From an uncultured Prevotellaceae bacterium (GTDB lineage Bacteria > Bacteroidota > Bacteroidia > Bacteroidales > Bacteroidaceae): a DNA stretch of 64,000 nucleotides. Below, in pieces: positions 1 to 9,232 of this stretch. The notes under the pieces were generated by a model, which saw nothing but the letters and a program-made list of their open reading frames with translations, was not told the DNA's origin and did not search any database. Both the position numbers and the translations under genes were made by a program. Where the stretch lies: contig ONDP01000009.1 in the NCBI GenBank assembly GCA_900316645.1, positions 33,578-97,577 of the forward strand. The letters run 5' to 3'. Within the stretch, counting starts at the first letter, position 1, and every line of letters begins with the position of its first letter.

Positions 1-1833
1 GAAGAGCGCTATGTGCGTCTCGATAAGTTTACAGTCCGTTCGCTAGAACTGGTGAGCACGATGCAGGAGGGTGGTAAGTCGTTGCTGGATGTCATTGACC
101 GTACAGTATCACCTATGGGTGGTCGCTTGTTGCGCCGTTGGCTGGTGTTCCCTCTGAAGGACGTGAAACCCATCAATGCCCGATTGGATATTGTTGATTA
201 TTTTTTCCGTGAGCCAGAGTTCCGACAGTGTATTGACGACCATTTGCATCGGATAGGTGATTTGGAGCGTATCATCTCGAAAGTGGCAGTAGGCAGGGTG
301 ACACCTCGTGAGGTGGTGCAGTTGAAGATAGCTCTGCAGGCTATCGAACCCATCAAGACAGCCTGTCAACATGCCAAGAACGACGCCATCCGTCAGGTAG
401 GTGAGCGACTGTCGCTTTGTGAGAGCATTCGCGACCGCATAGCTGCTGAGATTACCAACGACCCTCCACAGTTGGTGCAGAAGGGTGGGGTAATCCGTGA
501 TGGGGTAAACCCAGAACTCGACGAGTTGCGCCATATAGCCTATTCGGGTAAAGACTATCTGATGCAGATTCAGGAGCGCGAGACACAGGCTACAGGTATC
601 GCCTCGCTGAAGATAGGTTATAATAATGTGTTCGGCTATTATCTGGAGGTTCGCAACACCTATAAGGATAAAGTGCCAGCCGACTGGGTGCGCAAGCAGA
701 CACTGGCCCAGGCAGAGCGTTATATCACACAGGAGTTGAAGGAGTATGAAGAGAAGATTCTGGGTGCCGAGGATAAGATACTCTCCCTTGAGCAGCAACT
801 CTTCAACCAGTTGGTGGTAGCTTTGCAGGAATTTATTCCTCAGGTACAGCAGAATGCCAATATCATAGCCCATCTCGACTGTCTGCTCAGTGCTGCCAAG
901 ACAGCAGAGGAGAACCATTATATCCGTCCGCAGATAGACGAGAGCAATGTGATAGACATTCACCAAGGTCGCCATCCTGTGATAGAGACCCAGTTGCCGA
1001 TGGGTGAGCATTATGTGCCTAATGACGTGCTGCTCGACAATGAACGTCAGCAGATTATCATTATTACAGGTCCGAATATGGCTGGTAAATCGGCACTGTT
1101 GCGTCAGACAGCCCTTATCGTGCTGTTGGCCCAGATAGGTTCGTTTGTGCCAGCAGAGAGTGCGAGAATCGGTCTGGTGGATAAGATTTTCACGAGGGTA
1201 GGGGCGTCAGATAACATTTCGTTGGGTGAATCGACCTTTATGGTAGAAATGACAGAGGCAGCAAACATATTGAATAATGTCACACCTCGTTCGCTGGTGC
1301 TATTCGATGAGTTAGGCCGAGGCACTTCCACCTATGACGGTATCTCGATAGCCTGGGCTATTGTGGAATATCTGCACGAACACCCCAAGGCACAGGCGCG
1401 TACACTCTTTGCCACCCACTATCATGAGTTGAATGAGATGGAGAAGCACTTCAATCGTATTCGCAACTACAATGTGAGTGTGAAGGAGGTGGATGGCAAA
1501 GTCATTTTCCTGCGAAAGCTCGAAAAAGGCGGGTCGGAACACTCTTTCGGTATCCATGTGGCTGAGATAGCCGGAATGCCCAAGAGTATTGTGAAGCGCG
1601 CCAATGTCATTCTTCAGCAGTTGGAGGCCGACAATGCCCAGGTGGGCAAGGCCGGCAAGCCTACAGCAGAGATAGCCCAGAGTCGTGAGGGTATGCAACT
1701 TTCGTTCTTCCAATTGGACGACCCTGTGCTCTGTCAGGTACGTGACGAAATACTTGGTCTTGACGTCAATAACCTGACGCCTCTTGAAGCCCTGAACAAG
1801 CTTAGCGAAATCAAGAAGATTGTCGCGCCCTGA
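1..1833 (+). CDS. mutS: DNA mismatch repair protein MutS, 3' part (5' end outside window)
   Basis: This is the mismatch-recognition ATPase of methyl-independent mismatch repair; it binds mispaired bases as a dimer and recruits MutL. The reading frame is open from base 1, so the N-terminal mismatch-binding domain lies upstream of the window. About 610 residues are visible: the core/lever and clamp domains, then the ATPase with Walker A GPNMAGKS near visible residue 357, Walker [13 protein letters not shown] near 436 and the ATHYHEL switch. The C-terminus ends in the helix-turn-helix dimerisation segment ([17 protein letters not shown]). The GTG at base 13 is only an internal codon. The 3' end overlaps the convergent lgt gene by 23 bp. 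Confidence 0.97.
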   Translation, partial: EERYVRLDKFTVRSLELVSTMQEGGKSLLDVIDRTVSPMGGRLLRRWLVFPLKDVKPINARLDIVDYFFREPEFRQCIDDHLHRIGDLERIISKVAVGRVTPREVVQLKIALQAIEPIKTACQHAKNDAIRQVGERLSLCESIRDRIAAEITNDPPQLVQKGGVIRDGVNPELDELRHIAYSGKDYLMQIQERETQATGIASLKIGYNNVFGYYLEVRNTYKDKVPADWVRKQTLAQAERYITQELKEYEEKILGAEDKILSLEQQLFNQLVVALQEFIPQVQQNANIIAHLDCLLSAAKTAEENHYIRPQIDESNVIDIHQGRHPVIETQLPMGEHYVPNDVLLDNERQQIIIITGPNMAGKSALLRQTALIVLLAQIGSFVPAESARIGLVDKIFTRVGASDNISLGESTFMVEMTEAANILNNVTPRSLVLFDELGRGTSTYDGISIAWAIVEYLHEHPKAQARTLFATHYHELNEMEKHFNRIRNYNVSVKEVDGKVIFLRKLEKGGSEHSFGIHVAEIAGMPKSIVKRANVILQQLEADNAQVGKAGKPTAEIAQSREGMQLSFFQLDDPVLCQVRDEILGLDVNNLTPLEALNKLSEIKKIVAP

Positions 1834-2683
1834 CCATACACCATACACCGAGTATGACAAAGGGAATCGAAAGAATCTGTCCCATATCGATTGGGAGAGA
1901 GGCTTCGAAGGCTTCCTGCACTTCCTTCGTGTATTCTATGAAGAAGCGGAAGGTGAAGATATATGCCAAGCAGAAACCAAAATACCAGCCAGTGCCAATC
2001 TTCTCGGGCATTCGTTTGTGGAGATACCACAGGATACCGAACAGGATGGCATAGGCAATAGCCTCGTAGAGCTGGCCTGGGTGGCGAGGCATTTGGTCAA
2101 CACGCTCGAAGATAAAAGCCCAGGGCACATCCGTCACCTTACCTATAATCTCAGAATTCATCAGGTTGCCCAGTCGGATGAAGCAGGCCATCGAGCCAGT
2201 GGCAATAGCGATATTGTCGAGTACGGTCCAGATATTTAATTTAGTCTTCTTGACATAGAGCCAGAGGGCTATCATCAGACCTAAGGTACCACCATGTGAG
2301 GCCAATCCTTCATAGCCAACGAATGCTGCAGCACCGCCAGTCAACTGAAATAACCAGTTTCCTGCATAGTTTATGTTACCATCCACAAATCTAATGGGCA
2401 GAAACATCTCGATGATGCCTCTGACAGAGGTCAGGAAATAATCGGGTTCGTAGAAAATGCAATGTCCCAATCGGGCACCTAACAGGATGCCCATGAAGCA
2501 ATAGATGAAGAGGGGGTCGAATAGTTCGTCCTTGATTTTCTGTTCACGATAGAGCCTGCGCACCAGCAGATAAGCCACAGCAAAACCTACCAGCCAGCAG
2601 AGTCCATACCACCTCACTGCCAGCGGACCTAAATGGAAGAAAACCAAATCTGGATTCCAATGGATAAACAGTTCACAGTTCAT
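1811..2683 (-). CDS. lgt: Prolipoprotein diacylglyceryl transferase
   Basis: Inner-membrane enzyme that transfers diacylglycerol from phosphatidylglycerol to the lipobox cysteine of prolipoproteins, the first step of lipoprotein maturation. The 290-residue protein has the multi-pass layout of Lgt and its marker motifs: [20 protein letters not shown] with the catalytic-region histidine, RLGNLMNSE with the conserved arginine and asparagine, and RHPGQLYEA near the C-terminus. Length is normal. Only 2 bp separate it from ychF upstream on the same strand, so the two are probably co-transcribed. The window encodes several lipoproteins that would be its substrates. Confidence 0.97.
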   Translation of the reverse strand: MNCELFIHWNPDLVFFHLGPLAVRWYGLCWLVGFAVAYLLVRRLYREQKIKDELFDPLFIYCFMGILLGARLGHCIFYEPDYFLTSVRGIIEMFLPIRFVDGNINYAGNWLFQLTGGAAAFVGYEGLASHGGTLGLMIALWLYVKKTKLNIWTVLDNIAIATGSMACFIRLGNLMNSEIIGKVTDVPWAFIFERVDQMPRHPGQLYEAIAYAILFGILWYLHKRMPEKIGTGWYFGFCLAYIFTFRFFIEYTKEVQEAFEASLPIDMGQILSIPFVILGVWCMVRARQSS

Positions 2684-2685
2684 AA

Positions 2686-3786
2686 TTAAACATTGAATCG
2701 GAAATGCATGATGTCGCCATCCTGCACCACATAGTCCTTGCCCTCGATACCCATCTTGCCTGCCTCGCGGACAGCAGCCTCAGAACCATACTGGATATAG
2801 TCGTCATATTTGATAACCTCAGCGCGGATAAAGCCCTTTTCGAAGTCGGTGTGGATGACACCAGCACACTGAGGAGCCTTCCAGCCTTTCTTATACGTCC
2901 AGGCCTTCACCTCCATCTCACCGGCAGTGATGAAAGTCTCGAGGTTCAGCAGGGCATAAGCCTTCTTGATGAGGCGGTTCACACCACTCTCCTCCAGTCC
3001 CAGTTCCTCGAGGAACATCAACTTGTCCTCGTAGCTGTCGAGTTCAGCAATATCCTCTTCCGTCTTAGCAGCTATGATCATAGCCTCAGCCCCTTCTTCC
3101 TTAGCCAAAGCCTCAACGCGCTTGGTGAAGTCGTTACCCGACTTGGCATCAGCCTCGCCTACGTTGCAGACGTAGAGCACGGGTTTGGCAGTGAGCAGGA
3201 ACAGATTACGAGCACAGTCCTGTTCCTCCTTCGATTCGAATTCCACGATACGGGCATTCTTACCTTGATCCAGCACCTCTTTATAGGCTTTCAGCACAGT
3301 CACCTCCACCTTAGCCTCCTTATTGCCGGCAGCAGCAGCCTTCTCCGTCTTAGCCAGACGCGACTCGATGGTCTCCAAGTCTTTCAGTTGCAGTTCCGTG
3401 TCAATAATCTCCTTGTCGCGAATAGGGTCGATAGTACCATCCACATGGGTGATATTATCGTCTTCGAAACAACGCAACACATGGATAATAGCATCCGTTT
3501 CGCGAATGTTACCAAGGAACTTATTGCCCAGACCCTCACCCTTTGAGGCACCTTTTACGAGTCCGGCAATATCAACTATTTCACATGTTGCAGGAACAAT
3601 ACGTCCTGGGTGTACTATCTCAGCCAATTTCGTGAGTCGTTCGTCAGGAACAGTAATCACACCCACGTTAGGTTCAATCGTACAGAAAGGAAAATTAGCT
3701 GCCTGAGCCTTAGCGCTCGACAGGCAGTTGAACAATGTAGACTTGCCCACATTAGGCAGTCCCACAATACCACATTTTAATGACAT
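2686..3786 (-). CDS. ychF: Redox-regulated ATPase YchF/OLA1
   Basis: A universally conserved OBG-family P-loop NTPase that hydrolyses ATP and associates with ribosomes; its homologues are linked to stress responses. Of 366 residues, the N-terminus carries the P-loop [12 protein letters not shown] and the switch segment [20 protein letters not shown]. The base-specificity loop reads NVGE in place of the GTPase NKxD, as expected for YchF. The last roughly 85 residues are the TGS domain. A perfect 16-bp palindrome lies 5 bases upstream of the start codon. Lgt follows immediately. Confidence 0.97.
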   Translation of the reverse strand: MSLKCGIVGLPNVGKSTLFNCLSSAKAQAANFPFCTIEPNVGVITVPDERLTKLAEIVHPGRIVPATCEIVDIAGLVKGASKGEGLGNKFLGNIRETDAIIHVLRCFEDDNITHVDGTIDPIRDKEIIDTELQLKDLETIESRLAKTEKAAAAGNKEAKVEVTVLKAYKEVLDQGKNARIVEFESKEEQDCARNLFLLTAKPVLYVCNVGEADAKSGNDFTKRVEALAKEEGAEAMIIAAKTEEDIAELDSYEDKLMFLEELGLEESGVNRLIKKAYALLNLETFITAGEMEVKAWTYKKGWKAPQCAGVIHTDFEKGFIRAEVIKYDDYIQYGSEAAVREAGKMGIEGKDYVVQDGDIMHFRFNV

Positions 3787-3791
3787 CTTTT

Positions 3792-3807
3792 AAATAAACG
3801 TTTATTT
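3792..3807. promoter_or_regulatory. 16-bp perfect palindrome in the ychF leader
   Basis: AAATAAACGTTTATTT is fully self-complementary and ends 5 bases before the ychF start codon. In mRNA it could form a hairpin over the ribosome-binding region; in DNA it could be an operator. No function is known to me. Confidence 0.4.
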
Positions 3808-3860
3808 CTGGCTGCAAAATTATGAAAAAAAGTCCAAAGGCAATGCAAATGATAGATAAT

Positions 3861-3890
3861 TTTCACTTTTCACTTTTCACTTTTCACTTC
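3861..3890. repeat. 7-bp tandem repeat, unit TTTCACT, four copies
   Basis: Four consecutive TTTCACT units lie in the ychF/transporter divergent region, directly upstream of the transporter -7 box. This is one of many 7-bp tandem tracts in the window. Confidence 0.85.
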
Positions 3891-3896
3891 TTTTTG

Positions 3897-3904
3897 TACC
3901 TTTG
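3897..3904 (+). promoter_or_regulatory. Bacteroidetes -7 box TACCTTTG for the EamA transporter
   Basis: TACCTTTG matches the TAnnTTTG consensus. Transcription should start about 5 bases downstream, which leaves a leader of only a few bases before the ATG at 3916, so the mRNA is close to leaderless. Confidence 0.6.
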
Positions 3905-3915
3905 CACGCACAAAA

Positions 3916-4821
3916 ATGCAAAACAGTAAAGTATTCTATCACTTTGTCGCCTTTATCGTGGTGGCTATATGGGGGTCCACATTCGTGTTCACCAAACTAT
4001 TGCTATTGGGTGGACTGACAGCAGCCCAGATATTCACCCTGCGCTTCATCATAGCCTACATTCTGATGCTGGGTTTCTGCCTGTACAAGGGCATCCGCTG
4101 GGTGGCTAAGTGTTGGCAGGACGAGGTGTTGCTGGCCATATTGGGCATTGCGGGTGGTTCGCTCTATTTTCTGGCAGAAAACAATGCTATGAACTATACC
4201 ACCACAACTAATACCTCGCTCATAGTCAGTCTCAGCCCACTCTTCGCCTCAGCCCTTATCAGCCTGTTCTACAAGTCGCAGCGCCTCAACAGGATACAGG
4301 TCATTGGTTCGCTGATGGCTGCTGTTGGTGTGGTGATGGTGGTGATGAACGGCCATTTCGTGCTCCATCTTTCTCCCAAAGGCGATGTGCTGGCTTTTTC
4401 GGCTGCTCTCTGCTGGGCAGTTTACAGTCTGCTGATGATTTATGCCAATGCCAAGTACGACACCCTCTTTATTACCCGTAAAGTGTTTTTCTATGGACTA
4501 TTGGCCATGATTCCCTATTTCATCCTTTATCCAGGGTTAGGCATCCAGCAACTCATAGGCCACAGAGACCTTATTTGGAATCTGCTTTTCCTGGGTTGTG
4601 TAGCCTCCATGCTCTGTTTCCTGGCTTGGAATTGGGTATTAAAAAAGTTGGGGGCAGTAGTAGCCACTAACTATGTCTATTTCAATCCCGTCACCACCAT
4701 CATCTTTGCCTGGCTCATCCTCTCCGAGCAAATCACCATCTATTTCCTCATCGGCACCCTCCTCATCCTCGTAGGTATGGTGATGGTGGATAAGTTCAAT
4801 AGGGTTGAGCAATCCCGTTAA
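3916..4821 (+). CDS. EamA/DMT-family transporter
   Basis: A 301-residue, roughly ten-helix inner-membrane protein of the drug/metabolite transporter superfamily, built as two EamA repeats. The N-terminal segment AIWGSTFVFTKLLL and the second-half signature ALCWAVYSLLMIYANAKY fit the family. These proteins usually export small metabolites or amino acids; nothing in the sequence or neighbours shows the substrate. Its stop codon lies inside a small CCCG-ttaat-CGGG hairpin that leads into the dispersed repeat at 4832. A second, divergent EamA protein is encoded at 51366. Confidence 0.9.
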   Translation: MQNSKVFYHFVAFIVVAIWGSTFVFTKLLLLGGLTAAQIFTLRFIIAYILMLGFCLYKGIRWVAKCWQDEVLLAILGIAGGSLYFLAENNAMNYTTTTNTSLIVSLSPLFASALISLFYKSQRLNRIQVIGSLMAAVGVVMVVMNGHFVLHLSPKGDVLAFSAALCWAVYSLLMIYANAKYDTLFITRKVFFYGLLAMIPYFILYPGLGIQQLIGHRDLIWNLLFLGCVASMLCFLAWNWVLKKLGAVVATNYVYFNPVTTIIFAWLILSEQITIYFLIGTLLILVGMVMVDKFNRVEQSR

Positions 4822-4831
4822 TCGGGAAACG

Positions 4832-4972
4832 AAAAAATTTCTTTACATTTCCAAAAACCTATTAATCCTAACAATTGTTCCCATTAAGGGGAAAAATTGT
4901 GAGCATTAAGGGTAAAAAATATTCTGGCAGGCGAGGAAAATATTTTTTGTAGGCCTGCGCGCAAAAATGCCC
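4832..4972 (+). repeat. Dispersed ~140-bp intergenic repeat with two hairpins, copy A
   Basis: This stretch matches the reverse complement of 32503..32645. Shared landmarks in order are: CTTTACAT, the hairpin ACAATTGTTCCCATTAAGGGG..AATTGT, a second TTAAGGG, then GGCAGGCGAGGAAAA-TATTTT with a downstream CCTGC arm and CAAAAATGCCCT. Copy A has a 6-bp GCAGGC/GCCTGC stem, shorter than in copy B. Together with the inverted repeat further on, it fills the 353-bp gap 4822..5174, in which I see no gene. Confidence 0.8.
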
Positions 4973-5084
4973 TGATTATCGGCAATCTGCCACTTTTAGA
5001 CGGCAGCAGTCTTCCCATTTCGAAATATCTTTACATACCCTTCTTGCAAGAGAGGTGTGAGGGATGTGTTGTTATTTATTGTAA

Positions 5085-5159
5085 AATGACTGCTTATTCT
5101 CCTATAAGGTACGCTTATTTTCCAATACTCGTTCCTTATTAAATGAATAAGCAGTCATT
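5085..5159. repeat. 15-bp perfect inverted repeat with a 45-nt loop
   Basis: AATGACTGCTTATTC (5085..5099) and its exact complement GAATAAGCAGTCATT (5145..5159) enclose 45 AT-rich bases. It sits just beyond the 3' end of the secreted protein gene at 5175. It could serve as that gene's terminator (no long T run is visible), be the ends of a very small inserted element, or be a protein-binding site. Confidence 0.6.
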
Positions 5160-5174
5160 CTAATTTATGATAGC

Positions 5175-6398
5175 TTACATTTTTACAATCTTACCAACGA
5201 CATTGGTATAGCCAACTACCCCATTAGGATTGTAAATATAGATATTTGATCCTTTGTGTGAGATAAAATTGCCATCAGCGTCCATAAAATTATTATTAAG
5301 ATTTTCCCAAATCTTAGTATATCCCCAATCGGTAAAGCCTGTTTCTATGTCTTTGCCAATGGGTTGTGGCGAATCAAATGATCCTACTTTCCAGTATAGT
5401 GTATTGTTGTTATCGTTTGAATTTCCTCGAGTCAAAAGATTGCCATTTGCATCGGCACAGAACCAATCAAAGGTATTATTTATGGTAGGTGGCATTTTTG
5501 CATATTCTTCCCATTTTCCAGGAGTCAATAAATTCATTCTGTAAATACGTCGTTTACAGGATGCATATAGATAATCTCCAGCTTGCTGTATTTTTTCAAT
5601 ATGTAAATATGTACCCCCATATGTACCTCTTTGTGTTTCTTGAACAACATAAGGCTCCTTGTTAATATTATAATAGGAGACTTTTCCAGTAATAGGACAA
5701 CGTTTTGCTCCATCTGAGGATTTGCTCCAAATGGTACCATCCAATATCATGAAACCTTCATTTTGCTTGTTAGGAGTTGTGCCATCAAGGTCATATTCAT
5801 AATTATATCCTCTTACTTGTTTTACTGCTTTTAATTTTTTAACATCCCAAATTGTTACATTTTCAGTTTCACAATCATAAGTCAATAAGTAATTATCGCT
5901 ACCAACATACATAGTTCCCTGTTTAGATGCATAAAGGCTATGTGATGTTTCTACAGACTTTCCGTCATATAAATAAACACCGCCACACTCAGAACTTATC
6001 CCAGAGGCAGAAAATTGAAAGAATAGTTTATCACCACAAACTAATATACTATAAATCCTTGGACGTGCTCCTTCATAAATGCCAGCAATGCCAGGTATAA
6101 TAGTTTTCAAGTCACCTGTTTTTCGGTCAATGGCCATTACAGCATTATTATCATTGGTTTCAACATAATAGATGTAGTCCTTTGTAACTTGAACGCTTCT
6201 GATGTCTTTTCCCCAACTATAAATAGCACAATTTTTGTTGACCTTAGCAACAGGTTTTACCACAGTAGTCTTAACAGGTTTTCTAGTTACCTTCTTTTTG
6301 CGATTTTGCGCATTAACATTAAGGCAGAAGACTAATACTAGTAAAAGAATACTCCAAATTCGAAGCGAAAAATGAATAGAACAATTTATTTTCTTCAT
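5175..6398 (-). CDS. Secreted hypothetical protein, propeller-like repeats
   Basis: I do not recognise a named family. The 407-residue product starts with a signal peptide (hydrophobic SILLLVLVFCLNVNA, cleavage after NA) and then a basic stretch (RKKKVTRKPVKTTVVKP). The rest has short strand-rich repeats such as YIYYVETNDNNAVMAIDRKTG and LFFQFSASG, resembling propeller-type proteins that read out state text. It is clearly more AT-rich than its neighbours, which suggests recent acquisition. It is the first of three exported or membrane proteins on this strand. Confidence 0.75.
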   Translation of the reverse strand: MKKINCSIHFSLRIWSILLLVLVFCLNVNAQNRKKKVTRKPVKTTVVKPVAKVNKNCAIYSWGKDIRSVQVTKDYIYYVETNDNNAVMAIDRKTGDLKTIIPGIAGIYEGARPRIYSILVCGDKLFFQFSASGISSECGGVYLYDGKSVETSHSLYASKQGTMYVGSDNYLLTYDCETENVTIWDVKKLKAVKQVRGYNYEYDLDGTTPNKQNEGFMILDGTIWSKSSDGAKRCPITGKVSYYNINKEPYVVQETQRGTYGGTYLHIEKIQQAGDYLYASCKRRIYRMNLLTPGKWEEYAKMPPTINNTFDWFCADANGNLLTRGNSNDNNNTLYWKVGSFDSPQPIGKDIETGFTDWGYTKIWENLNNNFMDADGNFISHKGSNIYIYNPNGVVGYTNVVGKIVKM

Positions 6399-6454
6399 AG
6401 CTGATGAGTTTTGAATTAATTTTTATAAGAATCTCACATACTGACTCATTACAA

Positions 6455-7033
6455 TTAATAATAGGTAATTGTTCTTGTCTCAACATTGCCTTTCTGTGTC
6501 TTACGCTTTGTCCAGTTGCCTTGGCTGTCGCGCGAGAGAATTGTGAAAATGGCTACATTCTTACCAGAACCACCCATGTCGCCATAGCTGAACGACTCCT
6601 TGGTGCATTCACCTTCACTATTATAAGTATAGGTGGCAACATCGCGTCCGTCCATATACACAGTTACAAGCTTGGTTAAAAGACCATTATTGTTATAGGT
6701 AAACAGTTGACCAGTTTCTTCACCATCGCCCATCTGGATGATGCGACCTTTGTTGTCACGTTTTACAGAACCGTAGTTAAACCAAGGCTTGTTTCCGTTC
6801 TCTGAAGTCCACATTCCATTACGGTCGAAACCCAACTTGCGAGTTTGGTCTTTGGTTGTCCACACGCATTCCTTTACAGGACCCCGCAGGGCAAAAATAC
6901 CCAATTCACCTTGAGCATTGAAATTAATAACGATGTTTTTGCTGACAGTTTTTCTGACTGTTCCCTTTTTCTTTTGTGCCATTCCTGACAGGCAGAGGAT
7001 GGCCATTAGGGCAATAAGTGTTACTTTCTTCAT
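6455..7033 (-). CDS. Secreted protein with YD/RHS-like strand repeats
   Basis: A 192-residue exported protein: signal peptide MKKVTLIALMAILCLSGMAQ, then a basic linker and strands of the type GRIIQMGDGEETGQLFTYNNNG and YTYNSEGECTKESFSY, which resemble the short YD-type repeats of Bacteroidetes surface proteins. The end QGNWTKRKTQKGNVETRTITYY closely parallels the end of the 325-residue protein at 31444 (QGNWTKVTVYSKTGKHPRR), so the two are paralogues. It is much too short to be a toxin-delivering RHS protein. Function unknown. Confidence 0.8.
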   Translation of the reverse strand: MKKVTLIALMAILCLSGMAQKKKGTVRKTVSKNIVINFNAQGELGIFALRGPVKECVWTTKDQTRKLGFDRNGMWTSENGNKPWFNYGSVKRDNKGRIIQMGDGEETGQLFTYNNNGLLTKLVTVYMDGRDVATYTYNSEGECTKESFSYGDMGGSGKNVAIFTILSRDSQGNWTKRKTQKGNVETRTITYY

Positions 7034-7061
7034 AGCTGTTATAGTTTTAAAAAATTAGATA

Positions 7062-9074
7062 TTATTTTTTATATAGTACTACCTGGAGGTTCTTACCGTC
7101 GCCCTCAGCATAGCCGGAAACGAGACTTTCGTTGCCACCAAGGTGGAAGCGCCATTGATTGCCTTGGGCGTCGTTGCCCCAAAAGGTTGTGTTGCCCTCA
7201 TTGTCATCCTGAGCGTCGCTTTCAAGTTTGATGGTAGCACTATATTTGACGTTCCTATAGACGGCACTGAGACTATTGCCGGTTTTGGTAATAGAGAATT
7301 CGATAGGGAAACCAGCCATTTCCCCTTTGAATTCTGAAGTTCCTTCAGGAAGAAGTCCGACAAGACCAGATATATCAGAATTGTTGTTTACTTCTGAAGA
7401 GGATTCAGCCTCCGACTGCTCCTCTTCAGCTTCTTCATTTTTTTCCTTTTTTTCCTTTTCAGGAACAGAGAGGGCTTTTGCAGTATAGATTTCTTTACCT
7501 TCCTCTGTGAAGTAAGACTCCATCTCAGAGATTGGAATCATCACTTCTCCAAACCCATGATTGACAGACCAGGTCACCCTGCAACTGTCATTGGCTGCTG
7601 GCAGGACAGAGAAACCATCCCCTAGGAAAATGGGCAGGTTTTCCTTATAGTATTTCTGGATGATGGGCTCTAAAGTTTCAGGGGCGATGGACACCATTTC
7701 ATCCATCTGCATGATGTGACCATCAGAGAAACGGATAACGCGGAAATAGGTATCGGGTGCACCATTGAAATAGACACCGTCGTCCACTTGGAATGTCACA
7801 CTCAGTTCATTCTGATAGACACTCTCGATGTAGAGTTGGCAAACAGGAGGTTCTGGAGCCTCAGTTTCTTTCATATAGTTATTGGCAAACTTCTGATAGC
7901 GCTGGTTGCAGTCGTCGATAATCTCATGCAAGCTACCCTCCTTAGGAGTTCCAACTACATCTTCCTTACACAGTTCAGAGTTAGCAATGATCTCACGCAG
8001 TCCTTTCGTAATGTTCTGTTCTCTGTCACCATCGCCTTTTGGAATATCAATTGTAATCTGATAGTATCCCTCCATCACCTCGTAGGTTTCAAATTCAATG
8101 CCCTTACCACTGCCAATCAGCGAGATAAGCCAAAGAATCAAGGCCACCACAGCAATCGCACCTGCTCCGATGCCTAATTTCTTCTTGTTGACAATAGTCC
8201 ACTCTTTTGCTTTCCCAAATAAAGGAATCAGTGCAGCTTTGACAGAACGGGAATCCTTCTCCTCCTCAGTCTTCGTTTCTGCTACTGCCTCAGTAGGTAC
8301 TACGGCCAGACTATCATCACCAGGTCCACCATTCATAATCTGATACCATCCGATAAATGGATAAACAAGGGCAAAGAACATAAATACCAATGCACAGATG
8401 ATGACAGCTATTCCCACAAAGCCACCTACATATAATAGCCACGTTGGGTTGGAGCTTCCCTTCAATGATGCGAAAGCTATTAAGGCGAGCAATCCGAAGA
8501 TCAATGCAACAACTATCGGCATCAGCATCAGTCGGATATTGCAAACGGCAGCATAGCGCAATTTCTTGGCACCTGTTTGAGATGCAGCACTAAAGGCAGG
8601 ACTCGTCATCAAGACGCCAAAGGCATTCTTCATCTTGAAATAGGCAACCAATGTCGCTACCCATACGGCAAGACTAATCAAGGTTCCCAGGAATGGAATG
8701 CTGAACAAAATGCCAAAGACGGCTCCTGCTGCAAAGCAACAAATCAGAACAATAACAGCAGTGCGTACTTTCTGTATATTCGTGGCTGCATCAGTATTAC
8801 TCTGCATAGCTGCAAAGCGCGTCAGGCCTAACAGGTAGAGCACATAACCCACTACAACAGCAGCCTTTGCCAAGAACCCCAGCGTATGGATGCTGGTAAA
8901 GAATGTTTGCAATCCGCTATTTCCACTTGGCAGATATTTTGCCACCAATTCAAAGATGAACACCCCATACGATACATAATCATACAACACATTGATAATG
9001 CCTGCAACAGCAATTACAATCACGCCCCAGAAGATTTTCTGAGTACTTTCTTTCCATAAAATACTTTTTTCCAT
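7062..9074 (-). CDS. Multi-pass membrane protein with large exported C-terminal region
   Basis: The 670-residue protein is not assigned to a named family. Residues 1-260 contain about six hydrophobic segments. After a cytoplasmic-type charged linker there is another strong membrane segment near 300-320 (GIGAGAIAVVALILWLISLIG). A soluble region of about 350 residues follows, broken by an acidic, low-complexity stretch (KEKKEKNEEAEEEQSEAESS). The last roughly 90 residues are strand-rich. The two domain blocks look like separate modules joined together. It is probably transcribed alone from the promoter region near 9100. Confidence 0.75.
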   Translation of the reverse strand: MEKSILWKESTQKIFWGVIVIAVAGIINVLYDYVSYGVFIFELVAKYLPSGNSGLQTFFTSIHTLGFLAKAAVVVGYVLYLLGLTRFAAMQSNTDAATNIQKVRTAVIVLICCFAAGAVFGILFSIPFLGTLISLAVWVATLVAYFKMKNAFGVLMTSPAFSAASQTGAKKLRYAAVCNIRLMLMPIVVALIFGLLALIAFASLKGSSNPTWLLYVGGFVGIAVIICALVFMFFALVYPFIGWYQIMNGGPGDDSLAVVPTEAVAETKTEEEKDSRSVKAALIPLFGKAKEWTIVNKKKLGIGAGAIAVVALILWLISLIGSGKGIEFETYEVMEGYYQITIDIPKGDGDREQNITKGLREIIANSELCKEDVVGTPKEGSLHEIIDDCNQRYQKFANNYMKETEAPEPPVCQLYIESVYQNELSVTFQVDDGVYFNGAPDTYFRVIRFSDGHIMQMDEMVSIAPETLEPIIQKYYKENLPIFLGDGFSVLPAANDSCRVTWSVNHGFGEVMIPISEMESYFTEEGKEIYTAKALSVPEKEKKEKNEEAEEEQSEAESSSEVNNNSDISGLVGLLPEGTSEFKGEMAGFPIEFSITKTGNSLSAVYRNVKYSATIKLESDAQDDNEGNTTFWGNDAQGNQWRFHLGGNESLVSGYAEGDGKNLQVVLYKK

Positions 9075-9181
9075 TTTCGGTTTTAGTTACTGATAATGTT
9101 GCAAAGATATAAAAAAGTATGCAAATGTGATGAAAGATTTTGTTTTTTTCTCTATTTCGTATGAAAAGTTTGCTATTTTGG

Positions 9182-9211
9182 TTGTTTATTTGTCTTTTTT
9201 TCGTATCTTTG
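9182..9211 (+). promoter_or_regulatory. Bacteroidetes promoter for the sensory operon (TTG-N19-TATCTTTG)
   Basis: A TTG at 9182 and TATCTTTG at 9204..9211 are 19 bases apart, the standard spacing for the Bacteroidetes primary sigma factor. Transcription would start near 9217, downstream of the ATG codons at 9140 and 9161, which argues that the solute-binding protein starts later. Confidence 0.6.
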
Positions 9212-9232
9212 TGGCAAACTAATCGAAGGCAC

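Noticed and set aside
109-1011. Long minus-strand frame inside mutS
   Set aside because: Shadow of mutS in another frame; no start context or family resemblance.
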